A stretch of 6,669 nt of DNA. It comes from JAGLTZ01 sp023135015 (GTDB taxonomy: Bacteria > Blakebacterota > Blakebacteria > Blakebacterales > Blakebacteraceae). Position numbers and translations under genes: made by a program. Of this stretch, positions 1-6,319 are shown piece after piece. Positions within the stretch are counted from its first letter, which is position 1, and every line of letters starts with the position of its first letter. The notes beneath the pieces are model-generated. The model saw only the letters and a program-made list of their open reading frames with translations, made no database searches and had not been told where the DNA came from. The DNA is taken from assembly GCA_030631625.1 (NCBI GenBank), contig DAOVKT010000143.1, positions 1 through 6,669 on the forward strand. The letters are read 5' to 3'.

Positions 1-950
1 AGCCCCTCGACTATGAAACGGGGAAAGACATGGTCGGAGGGCATCGTCTCACCGCCGAAGGCGGCGAAGAGGGCGCTGCCCAGCACCAGAAAGAGAGCAA
101 ACTGGAGGACCACGACGAAGCCGCTGGTTATAAGGGCCTTCTGTGCCTGGCGGAGCCCGCGGGTGGCGAGCATACGCTGGACAAGCAGCTGATCTGTGCC
201 GTGGCTGGCCATGCTCAGGAAGGCTCCGCCCAGAAGAGCGGCAGGAAGCCTGTATCCGCCTCCGAACAGGCCCCTCACCCCCTCATCCAGACCCAGATTG
301 ATCAGCCTTAGTTTCCCGGCAGGTATAGAGGCCAGGAAGGCATCCCAACCCCCCAGGCGTCCGAGCACGATCCCCAGGGCGACGATCGCGCCTCCGACAT
401 AGACAATCAGCTGGATGGCGTCGAGCCAGACAACAGAGCGGATTCCGCCAACGTAGGTATATACGACGGTTATCAGACCGATCAGCAGGATGCACAGCCC
501 ATACGACCACCCGGTCATCAGTGAGAGAGGGATGGCGGTGGCGAAGAGCCTCACACCGTCCGCCAGAACGCGCGTGATGAGGAAGAGGACAGACGCCGAT
601 GCCTGCGGGGCCCGGCCAAATCGCTGGCCCAGGTAGCCGTATGCGGTCTTGGCCCCCCCTTTAAAGTAGAAGGGCAAAAGGAGTGTGGCAGCGGCGATCC
701 GGCCCAGCACATAACCGAAGGCCAGCTGCAGGAAGGTGAAATCCCCCACATATGCAAGGCCGGGAACGCTTATAACGGTTAGTGTGCTCGTTTCGGTGGC
801 CACTATAGAGAGCATCACCAGAAACCAGGGAAGCTCACGATTTCCCAGGAAGTAGTCGTCCGCCGTCCGCTGCCTTCCCGCCAGCCAGAGTCCCAAACCG
901 GCGGTACCGAACAGGTAGATGAAGAGAACTGTCAGGTCTAAGGCGTTCAC
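1..950 (-). CDS. Sodium:solute symporter (SSS family), N-terminal 316 residues, truncated by window edge
   Basis: Inner-membrane transporter that would use the sodium gradient to import a solute; the substrate cannot be read from sequence. Reading from a GTG at 950, the frame stays open to the window edge. It shows several hydrophobic helices (first about residues 6-25). Family hallmarks are visible: DDYFLGNRELPWF (31-43) leading into ATETSTLTVISVPGLAY (51-67), then GGIRSVVWLDAIQ (168-180), and SHGTDQLLVQRMLA (249-262), the TDQ/QR motif typical of SSS proteins. The distal helices, including the expected helix-8 sodium-site serines, lie outside the window. The GTG is the first start after an in-frame TAG at 951-953, 8 nt past the anmK stop, so the gene is probably cotranscribed and perhaps translationally coupled. 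No strong Shine-Dalgarno sequence is seen. Family assignment is firm; a role in importing murein sugars or muropeptides is inferred only from its position after anmK. Confidence 0.9.
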   Translation of the reverse strand, partial: MNALDLTVLFIYLFGTAGLGLWLAGRQRTADDYFLGNRELPWFLVMLSIVATETSTLTVISVPGLAYVGDFTFLQLAFGYVLGRIAAATLLLPFYFKGGAKTAYGYLGQRFGRAPQASASVLFLITRVLADGVRLFATAIPLSLMTGWSYGLCILLIGLITVVYTYVGGIRSVVWLDAIQLIVYVGGAIVALGIVLGRLGGWDAFLASIPAGKLRLINLGLDEGVRGLFGGGYRLPAALLGGAFLSMASHGTDQLLVQRMLATRGLRQAQKALITSGFVVVLQFALFLVLGSALFAAFGGETMPSDHVFPRFIVEG

Positions 951-958
951 CTAACCCA

Positions 959-2227
959 TCACTCTGCCTCTGGCAGGCGACCGGGACCACCCCGATCCAG
1001 AAAAGGCCGGACAAGGAGGCGTCCACGCCCCGGTACCAGGCTGCCCAGAACAGAAGGTTTCCGGGCCCCCGTGACCGCGGGAATGCCTGCGGGTACCCCC
1101 ATCAGGAAGGCATCGGCCAGTAATGCGAATGCAACGGCCTCTTTGGCATCGACAGGAAGACCGAGTTCGTCACTGACCATCAGCCTGGCCGGTGCGATGC
1201 GGCGGCTCAGACGTTCCATTAGAACCGGATTCCTGGCGCCCCCACCCGAGACGACCACTTCCCAATCCGCCCCTACCTGCGGGAGGAACCTCCCGTATGC
1301 GCGGGCGATCGACTCGGCCGTGAATTCCACGGCTGTCGCTACCAGATCTGCAAGCGGATATTTCTTACCACACCGGTCCCATACAGCTTCCACGAAAGGA
1401 TCACCGAAGTCCTCCCTTCCTGTGCTCTTCGGGGGATCGCGGGATAGAAACGGGTGGGACAACCAGGTATCCAGCAGTTCCGGAATTGTTTTCCCTTCAC
1501 GCGCCAGCTCCCCATCAGTGTCGAAGGTACGGCTCTCTCCCGTTCCACGCCGTACAAGACCGTCTAACACCATATTGCCCGGACCGGTATCGAAACCTAT
1601 CACTCCATCAAGTCCGTGTCCGGCAGGCAGCCACGTGAGATTGGCTATCCCGCCTATGTTCTGGGCCACTCTGTCGTTGTCGGAGCTTCTCAGCAGTACT
1701 GCGTCGGCATAAGGAACGAGTGGAGCTCCCTGCCCACCCGCGGCCACGTCGCGGCTGCGGAAGTCATGGACCACGTCACAGCCCAAGCGCTCTGCCACAA
1801 CAGCCGCAGACCCCAGTTGCAGGCTCACCGGGCAGGCTTCTGCCTGAACCTCCCCGGGAGCGGTGGCAAAAGGAAACCTTCCCTCAGGATCGTGGAAAAC
1901 CGTCTGGCCGTGAAGCCCGATGCCATCAACATCACCGGGGGGAATCCCTGCCTGGTCAAGAAGTGATTGCAGTGCCTCTGCGTATGCTTCCCCGAGCTGT
2001 GCGTGCAGGTAGGCGCCATGAAGAATTGTTGTCGAATCGGCCGCGGCGGCGGCCAGTATCTGCTCACGAAGTTGGGAGGAGAAGGGATCGGTGCGGAAGG
2101 AGATGATATCCCACGAGGGTGCGAGAGGATCTCCTTCGAGCCTCACAAGGGCGGTGTCTATGCCGTCGGCCGATGTACCGGACATGCATCCGGCCAGCAC
2201 CCTGACGTGGCGCGACTCTCCTACCAC
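959..2227 (-). CDS. anmK: Anhydro-N-acetylmuramic acid kinase AnmK
   Basis: Cytoplasmic murein-recycling enzyme that opens the 1,6-anhydro ring of anhydro-MurNAc and phosphorylates it with ATP to MurNAc-6-phosphate. The family signatures are intact: MSGTSADGID (15-24, ATP-binding loop), GLHGQTVFHDP (104-114), FRSRDVAAGGQGAP (156-169, with Asp160 at the catalytic aspartate position), GFDTGPGN (211-218), VSGGGARNP (326-334) and DAKEAVAFALLA (360-371). At 422 residues it is somewhat longer than the usual 360-390, with a short Gly/Pro/Arg-rich C-terminal tail. The start is uncertain. GTG at 2227 overlaps the upstream gene by 7 nt and has GAAGG directly against it. GTG at 2200 lies 15 nt after AGGAGAG and gives an N-terminus closer to characterised AnmK proteins. 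The gene sits between the carboxypeptidase gene and the symporter in the same operon. No murQ, nagZ or ampG is seen here. Confidence 0.96.
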   Translation of the reverse strand: MVGESRHVRVLAGCMSGTSADGIDTALVRLEGDPLAPSWDIISFRTDPFSSQLREQILAAAAADSTTILHGAYLHAQLGEAYAEALQSLLDQAGIPPGDVDGIGLHGQTVFHDPEGRFPFATAPGEVQAEACPVSLQLGSAAVVAERLGCDVVHDFRSRDVAAGGQGAPLVPYADAVLLRSSDNDRVAQNIGGIANLTWLPAGHGLDGVIGFDTGPGNMVLDGLVRRGTGESRTFDTDGELAREGKTIPELLDTWLSHPFLSRDPPKSTGREDFGDPFVEAVWDRCGKKYPLADLVATAVEFTAESIARAYGRFLPQVGADWEVVVSGGGARNPVLMERLSRRIAPARLMVSDELGLPVDAKEAVAFALLADAFLMGVPAGIPAVTGARKPSVLGSLVPGRGRLLVRPFLDRGGPGRLPEAE

Positions 2228-4083
2228 CCTTCGCCGACCCTCGGTTCATCAACGGACCTCTGACTCGGGATACTAGGATCTAGAGCGACTACAACGCGGC
2301 CTATCAGAAGTCCCTTCCTGCGGACAGTTATCTCGTAGAGGCGGCCCTCGCCTCTCAGGCTGTAACCGGGTAGAAGGTCCCGGCCCAGCCGAATTTCATG
2401 ACCCCGGTCATGGGGCCCGTCGGGGCCTGGATATCCACGGAAATTGACCGTCAGGGGTTCGGCTTCACGTGGAACCATCACGACATCAACGACTGTCAGG
2501 TTCTCCGATGGAGACACCCGCAGCGTATCTCCTTCCGCCAATGCTACCGGCTTCTGGCCGCCACGCCGGACCAGCAGGTAATGCAGTCTCGGTTGTACGA
2601 TCTCGACAACGGCTTTGGCGATGATCTCCGGCCCACGTTCGGCGCGGATTTCATATCGTTCATCCTCAGGGCTCAGGCTGAAACGCTGAAGCAGGTCGTG
2701 GGCGGTGTTGATGGTATAGCCCCTGTCCTCTCCATCGTTGACCGTGGTATTTCCCACAAAGCCCCGGAAATTGACCTTGTATCCTTCGGTCGTCGACGCC
2801 AGCGGGTCGTCCAGCATCAGCTCGTCACCCCATAACACCTGCAGTGACTCACCCGGGGCGAGGTAGGTCCAGTTGCCGTTAACCGCCAGCCGGAAGGCAT
2901 CGATCCGCACCCCGGTCCCTACAGCCGGTAAAATGGGTGGTGAGGCAGGCACAACAGCTGAGGCGTCTGCCCGAAAGAGTATCTCGCCGCAGGGGTACTT
3001 GTCCTTTCTCACATAAACACGGGCGTCTGTCTCCAGCACTATAAGTCGGCGGAAATCGTTGAAGCTGCCCGTTCCCTCCACATCGACAACCAGTCCACGC
3101 TCATAATTGGCTTCGACATGTGTTATCTCTACCGTCGAACCCGGCCGGACCGCCAGTGAGCCGCCATTCTCCACAATGACGGAGGATCCCCCGTTCACCG
3201 AGACAGCCAGGTAATTCAGCGCCGGCGTTTCGAGGGCGAAACGGGGATGATCGGGAATAATCCCGAAATGCTCGAGGAATGCATTGATCACCAGAACCTG
3301 GTATTCCACGCGCAGGGACTCGTCGGTTATATCCTGAGATGTCTCTACTCCGAAACCGGGTATGCCGACGCGGCTGACCGCGTGGAATGTGGCCGAGCCG
3401 CGCTGCTCCTTGTGCTGGGACTCTTCGTTGAAGGTCATCGTATTCTTCACAAGGAAGTGGTGCCCGGGCTGCATGATCATCCGGTTCACCTGCTCCACAA
3501 CCATTGCAGCCGTTGCCTCGAGGTTCACCCGTTCCCCGTTCGGCCGTGAGAACTCCTCGGCATCCACGATGATGGACTGACCCCACAGTCTGGGATTGCG
3601 GCGTGGCCCCTCCCAGGCGGTACTGTAGAACCCGGACCCATCGTGAAGGTTGAGCAACGCATCTGATTCTGTCATGAGGCTTGCCATTACACCTACGATG
3701 TTCTGGTCGACCTCATGTTCATACGAGGCTCCGAACTGACGGTTCATATCGCCCCGTACACCCCGGGTGTTCTGATAGATAGAGAAGATATTCGCCCGGG
3801 GAATGACGATAAGGTTCCCCCTGCGCAGGGTCAGGTCGGCGTAAAGATCGGCGGCGAGGTAGCCGCCCGGTTCGTTGCCGTGTATCCCCCCGATGATCAT
3901 TATCGTGGGGCCGGGCTCCCGACCACATATATGATATACGTGCAGTTCGTGATCGGTATCGGCGAAGAAGACAGTATGGGCTCGTCCTGGCGGTGGCAAC
4001 TTGATGTGGTCTACGACAGGTTCGGGTGCAGCTTCAGTCAGAAGAGCCGTCGCGACAACAGCTATCGCGGGAACCAGCTTCAT
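2221..4083 (-). CDS. Secreted M14/M99-like zinc carboxypeptidase, Csd4/Pgp1-like peptidoglycan-trimming enzyme
   Basis: Probable periplasmic zinc carboxypeptidase of 620 residues. It begins with a signal peptide (about 1-19). The catalytic domain (about 45-280) shows the zinc motif in GGIHGNEPGG (His68, Glu71), DMNRQF (112-117, substrate-carboxylate Asn-Arg), LNLHDGSGFY (third ligand His147) and GFGVETSQ (catalytic Glu247). Order and spacing match H. pylori Csd4, which I recall as Gln46, Glu49, His128 and Glu222; Csd4 trims stem tripeptides. After it comes a segment (about 288-360) containing EANYERGLVVDVEG, resembling the Csd4 middle domain. Then come two related beta-rich repeats (about 392-498 and 499-603), each containing VNFRG. 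The protein is therefore much longer than Csd4 (about 438 residues). The ATG overlaps the preceding stop by 4 nt and has a strong Shine-Dalgarno sequence. General annotation might call it succinylglutamate desuccinylase/aspartoacylase-like, but the signal peptide and the neighbouring YkuD gene argue for murein. Confidence 0.85.
   Translation of the reverse strand: MKLVPAIAVVATALLTEAAPEPVVDHIKLPPPGRAHTVFFADTDHELHVYHICGREPGPTIMIIGGIHGNEPGGYLAADLYADLTLRRGNLIVIPRANIFSIYQNTRGVRGDMNRQFGASYEHEVDQNIVGVMASLMTESDALLNLHDGSGFYSTAWEGPRRNPRLWGQSIIVDAEEFSRPNGERVNLEATAAMVVEQVNRMIMQPGHHFLVKNTMTFNEESQHKEQRGSATFHAVSRVGIPGFGVETSQDITDESLRVEYQVLVINAFLEHFGIIPDHPRFALETPALNYLAVSVNGGSSVIVENGGSLAVRPGSTVEITHVEANYERGLVVDVEGTGSFNDFRRLIVLETDARVYVRKDKYPCGEILFRADASAVVPASPPILPAVGTGVRIDAFRLAVNGNWTYLAPGESLQVLWGDELMLDDPLASTTEGYKVNFRGFVGNTTVNDGEDRGYTINTAHDLLQRFSLSPEDERYEIRAERGPEIIAKAVVEIVQPRLHYLLVRRGGQKPVALAEGDTLRVSPSENLTVVDVVMVPREAEPLTVNFRGYPGPDGPHDRGHEIRLGRDLLPGYSLRGEGRLYEITVRRKGLLIGRVVVALDPSIPSQRSVDEPRVGEGW
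2275..2781 (-). repeat. Tandem beta-domain repeat at the C-terminus of the M99-like protein
   Basis: Residues about 435-498 and 545-603 share VNFRG(F/Y).G, then D.RG..I, DLL..(F/Y)SL, RYEI/LYEI and a closing VV-containing strand, at a period of 109 residues (327 nt). The 12-base block CGGAAATTGACC occurs at 2765 and 2438 at the same period. The two copies probably form tandem Ig-like domains. Confidence 0.75.
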
Positions 4084-4820
4084 GATCCTCCCTCTACCGG
4101 AAATACCCTTTCGAGCAGCAGACGCCCCTCGCGGTCATAGACTAGCATCTGCACCTCGCGCATCCGGAAGCCTTCAGGCAGGGAGAATTCGTATCTGATC
4201 GGCTTCAGTCTTCTTATAGCGAACGACTCTCCAGCCTGAGCAGAGAGGGGCCGACCGTTTACAATGGTCATGGGGGGAAGAGTAAGGAAGCGGCCCGGCC
4301 GTTCAACATCCTCAATCAGTATCGCAACAAACCCGCGCTGTACCTCGCCTGTCCATTCGGTCTTCGTAAGCTGGACATTGAGTTCCCACCCATCTCCCCC
4401 ATCCAGTGGGCGGAGGCGGAAATTCTCCAGGCGGACCACCGCCCCAACAGCCTGCCGTACCTCATCAAGCGCGGCCCTGCTTCCGGCAGGCACTGTCTCG
4501 ACACCCGGCTGTAAGGGCTGCTGTGAGGTTTGCATAGCGGCAGCCGGAAGCTCGGCTGCCCCCGGAACTCTGTCTGCGGGCGCCGGCTGGGGAGAAACTG
4601 CGACAATCTCCCGTCCAGCCATAAGCTGGTACTTGTCCCAAAGCTGACGGTATTCGATCCGCTGCAGCACTACGGCGTAGATGAGCGCTGCAACAAGGAT
4701 CACAAACACGACCGCACCGGCTGATAGCCACAGGAATCTGCGCCGAGTCAGAGCCCAGGTACGGTTACGGCCATCCGGCCGGAGCGTGATCAATGTCAGG
4801 TGCAATCGGCTTTTTTTCAT
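4080..4820 (-). CDS. Single-pass inner-membrane protein with Pro/Ala-rich linker and periplasmic beta-domain, function unknown
   Basis: I do not recognise a named family. The 246-residue protein has a short basic N-terminus (1-28, rich in Arg and Lys, predicted cytoplasmic). One transmembrane helix follows (about 29-52), then a short helical stretch (53-70), a Pro/Ala/Gln-rich linker (about 75-115) and a C-terminal domain (about 118-243) with alternating beta-like segments. Examples are WELNVQLTKTEWTGEVQRGF (145-164) and VQMLVYDREGRLLLERVF (223-240). Topology suggests N-in, C-out. It lies between the Csd6-like and Csd4-like genes: 43 nt after the first, and overlapping the second by ATGA. This suggests a role with those two enzymes, such as an anchor or scaffold. 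H. pylori Csd5 has a similar plan (N-terminal helix, linker, small C-terminal domain), but I see no sequence evidence of homology. The start ATG is preceded by a weak AGGGCGG. Confidence 0.85.
   Translation of the reverse strand: MKKSRLHLTLITLRPDGRNRTWALTRRRFLWLSAGAVVFVILVAALIYAVVLQRIEYRQLWDKYQLMAGREIVAVSPQPAPADRVPGAAELPAAAMQTSQQPLQPGVETVPAGSRAALDEVRQAVGAVVRLENFRLRPLDGGDGWELNVQLTKTEWTGEVQRGFVAILIEDVERPGRFLTLPPMTIVNGRPLSAQAGESFAIRRLKPIRYEFSLPEGFRMREVQMLVYDREGRLLLERVFPVEGGS
4087..4093 (-). promoter_or_regulatory. Strong ribosome binding site for the M99-like carboxypeptidase
   Basis: AGGGAGG lies 3 nt before the ATG at 4083 (GAGGG, one base upstream, gives 6 nt), inside the last codons of the membrane-protein gene. 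Together with the ATGA stop-start overlap it fixes the start and suggests translational coupling between the two genes. Confidence 0.65.
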
Positions 4821-4841
4821 GAGCCGCCCTAGTGGGGTCTA

Positions 4842-4860
4842 CTATCCAGTTTCTGGATGG
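4842..4860 (-). other. Intercistronic hairpin between the YkuD gene and the membrane-protein gene
   Basis: On the minus strand CCATCCAG-AAA-CTGGATAG forms an eight-pair stem (one G-U pair) with a three-base loop, beginning 3 nt after the YkuD stop codon and filling nearly half of the 43-nt gap. No T-run follows, so it is not a standard terminator. It may stabilise the upstream message or reduce translation of the next gene, whose own ribosome site is weak. Confidence 0.4.
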
Positions 4861-4863
4861 GAA

Positions 4864-6162
4864 CTATCTCTCCTCGCTGGTTTCTTTCACGATCTTCCAT
4901 GCACCCTCTTCGAGTTCTAAATAAAGCTGCTTGGACGACCGCGCCCGGAAGCCGTCCGACTCATACCGCTGGTCGAACGACGCGACTATACCGCCTTCAC
5001 GTGGATAGACGCGCAGGTTGCTGATATCCACCCTGATATAGCTGTACCGCTCGATCAGCTGGCTCTTGTAGGCACGGTACCGTGCGTAATCCATCCCCCT
5101 GCTTGAGAAGGACCTGCCGTAGAAAGCCATGTATCGGTCGATATCCATCGACTCCCACGCCGATTCCCAATCGGCGACGAGCTGTCCTATTTCCACCTCT
5201 GCCGGCTCACGTTCCGTTGGCACAAAAGGTGTGATGCGGCTGGTCTCCAAAACGATCTTCCAGCCCTCCTCCTCGAGCCTGAAATAGAGCCGCTTGGCCG
5301 ATTGTGCGCGATAGCGATCCGACTCATATCGCTGGTCAAAAGCGGTGACCACCCCGCCGTCATGTCTGAAAATATGCAGGTTGCTGATATCAACCTTGAT
5401 GTACTCGTACTGGCGGGTCAGCCTGCCTTTATATGCACGGAAGGCGTCGTAGTTCCTACCCATGCTGCTGAAAGACCAGCTGTAGAAGGCCATGAAACGA
5501 TCGATATCCATCGATTCCCAGGCTGCTTCCCAATCGGCTACCAGCTTAAGCATCTCCTGCAGGAAGGAGCCGGCCCCCTCCGGATCGAGCCGCCGCAGAT
5601 GCTCCTTTACAACTAACGCGGTGGAGCCTGTATACGGTCCCGTCCTGATTATCGGCGTCAATCGGTTCATATCCTCATTTGTCACCACGACACAGCCCCG
5701 TGTGTTATATCCGTTCGTGATGCGTTCGGGTTCATCGGTAGCGTGGAGCCAGATATTGCTGCCGTGCTTGCCCGCCAGCCGGTCGAAAATGTTCGGATAG
5801 TTGGTTACAAAAGCTCTGAGGCCATATTCGGGAGGCAGCTCACTGCCATCGATGACCCCGGTAAAGAAATAGATGCCCTCCGGGGTACGGAGATCCCCCT
5901 CGGACTGCTTGTCCCCGTCCTGTTCCCCTGTATTGGCGCGGAAGACCTCCACCAGTTCCGGGGTGTCGTGCAGGGTACCCCTGAGGAGAAAAAGGCTCTG
6001 AGTGGCCTTTTCGACCAGTATCGCATGACTACCCTCGGGGAGGAGGAGAATCGAACCCGATACCATTTCACCGGGCCCGACTGCGTGGTCAGCTACACCC
6101 GGAGTACCAGGGCCCTGAGGCGCGGCCAGTAAACTCAACAGGAGTATCGATCGAATCATCAT
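4864..6162 (-). CDS. Secreted YkuD-domain L,D-carboxypeptidase/transpeptidase with two NTF2-like domains, Csd6/Pgp2-like
   Basis: Periplasmic cysteine enzyme acting on peptidoglycan stem peptides. Numbering is from the ATG at 6162 (432 residues). There is a short signal peptide (about 1-15) with no lipobox Cys. The YkuD catalytic domain (about 42-187) contains LRTPEGIYFF (91-100) and NIWLHATDEP (136-145, His140). It also has NTRGCVVVTNEDM (153-165), where Cys157 is the expected nucleophile. Two NTF2-like domains follow (about 207-309 and 328-429), both starting LVADWE.AWESMDID. H. pylori Csd6, an L,D-carboxypeptidase that makes tripeptide from tetrapeptide, has a YkuD plus a single NTF2-like domain (about 330 residues). 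The extra copy accounts for the greater length here. Whether this protein is a carboxypeptidase or a transpeptidase cannot be decided by eye. GTG 6165, ATG 6162 and ATG 6159 are consecutive codons with no clear Shine-Dalgarno sequence. It is the first gene of the operon. Confidence 0.88.
   Translation of the reverse strand: MMIRSILLLSLLAAPQGPGTPGVADHAVGPGEMVSGSILLLPEGSHAILVEKATQSLFLLRGTLHDTPELVEVFRANTGEQDGDKQSEGDLRTPEGIYFFTGVIDGSELPPEYGLRAFVTNYPNIFDRLAGKHGSNIWLHATDEPERITNGYNTRGCVVVTNEDMNRLTPIIRTGPYTGSTALVVKEHLRRLDPEGAGSFLQEMLKLVADWEAAWESMDIDRFMAFYSWSFSSMGRNYDAFRAYKGRLTRQYEYIKVDISNLHIFRHDGGVVTAFDQRYESDRYRAQSAKRLYFRLEEEGWKIVLETSRITPFVPTEREPAEVEIGQLVADWESAWESMDIDRYMAFYGRSFSSRGMDYARYRAYKSQLIERYSYIRVDISNLRVYPREGGIVASFDQRYESDGFRARSSKQLYLELEEGAWKIVKETSEER
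4876..5181 (-). repeat. Tandem domain duplication, second NTF2-like copy
   Basis: This is the C-terminal partner of the copy at 5236-5544. It is separated by a linker of about 18 residues rich in Pro, Glu and Thr, and ends four codons before the stop. Differences from the first copy are mostly conservative (for example RFMAFY against RYMAFY), so both domains probably fold. Confidence 0.9.
5236..5544 (-). repeat. Tandem domain duplication, first NTF2-like copy
   Basis: Residues 207-309 of the YkuD protein align without a gap to residues 328-429 at a period of 121 residues (363 nt). Shared blocks include DWE.AWESMDIDR.MAFY, SFSS.G, Y.YI.VDISNL, FDQRYESD and W KIV.ETS. The similarity is visible at DNA level, for example GATATCCATCGA in both copies, which points to a fairly recent or conserved duplication. 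Confidence 0.9.
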
Positions 6163-6209
6163 CACAACCGTAAAGAGGAAAACATTGCCATTATGAGAAT
6201 AGATGTTAG

Positions 6210-6224
6210 CTGTCGGACCGACAG
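6210..6224. promoter_or_regulatory. Perfect 15-bp dyad CTGTCGG-A-CCGACAG, candidate operator
   Basis: Seven-base GC-rich arms surround a single central base within otherwise AT-rich DNA, about 48 nt upstream of the YkuD start. A one-base centre cannot close an RNA hairpin well, so binding by a dimeric protein is the likelier role. The dyad would cover the -35 position of the alternative CATAAT element at 6190-6195. Confidence 0.4.
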
Positions 6225-6243
6225 AACAGCAACCTTAATTGCA

Positions 6244-6262
6244 TGTAATTAGGGTGATTACA
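6244..6262. promoter_or_regulatory. Inverted repeat TGTAAT-N7-ATTACA
   Basis: Six-base arms are separated by seven bases, a spacing common for dimeric regulator operators. A second, nested dyad (GGTG-ATTA-CACC, 6253-6264) overlaps its right half, so the two could form alternative structures in RNA. It lies in the presumed leader of the YkuD gene. The element is short and could occur by chance in AT-rich DNA. Confidence 0.25.
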
Positions 6263-6296
6263 CCTAAAAGTATCTAAAAACATGTAGATGTACTTT

Positions 6297-6315
6297 CTCG
6301 TATTCCCAATACGAG
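6297..6315. promoter_or_regulatory. Perfect inverted repeat, 8-bp arms with 3-nt centre
   Basis: CTCGTATT and AATACGAG flank CCC. The dyad overlaps the start site predicted from the candidate promoter at 6320-6349, so it could be a repressor operator or form a 5' stem-loop in the leader RNA. No T-run follows directly on either strand, so it does not look like a rho-independent terminator. Confidence 0.45.
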
Positions 6316-6319
6316 CATG

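Noticed and set aside
30..402. Plus-strand open frames near the left edge
   Set aside because: They oppose the symporter reading frame, which carries clear family motifs and hydrophobic helices.
1071..1712. Long plus-strand open frame of 213 codons
   Set aside because: It lies antisense to anmK, whose motifs are unmistakable; its Ser/Pro/Arg-rich translation is typical of a shadow frame in GC-rich DNA.
3247..4198. Several plus-strand open frames of 65-141 codons
   Set aside because: They are antisense to the carboxypeptidase and membrane-protein genes, with no recognisable motifs or ribosome sites.
4810..4817. Run of seven A on the minus strand at the start of the membrane-protein gene as a slippage site
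   Set aside because: It simply encodes the early Lys codons after the start; the frame continues cleanly and no alternative product is evident.
4876..5544. Direct repeats as a mobile element or assembly duplication
   Set aside because: The copies are in frame, diverged and each forms a complete domain, so this is a protein-domain duplication.
6266..6295. Weak ATCTA...TAGAT hairpin followed by a short T-run on the minus strand
   Set aside because: The stem is only five A/T-rich pairs with a bulged extension, too weak to call a terminator.
6297..6315. Dyad as a rho-independent terminator for the nucleotidyltransferase-like gene
   Set aside because: The stem is followed by AAAGTACATC on the minus strand, not a T-run; a TTTTT occurs about 15 nt later, too far away.
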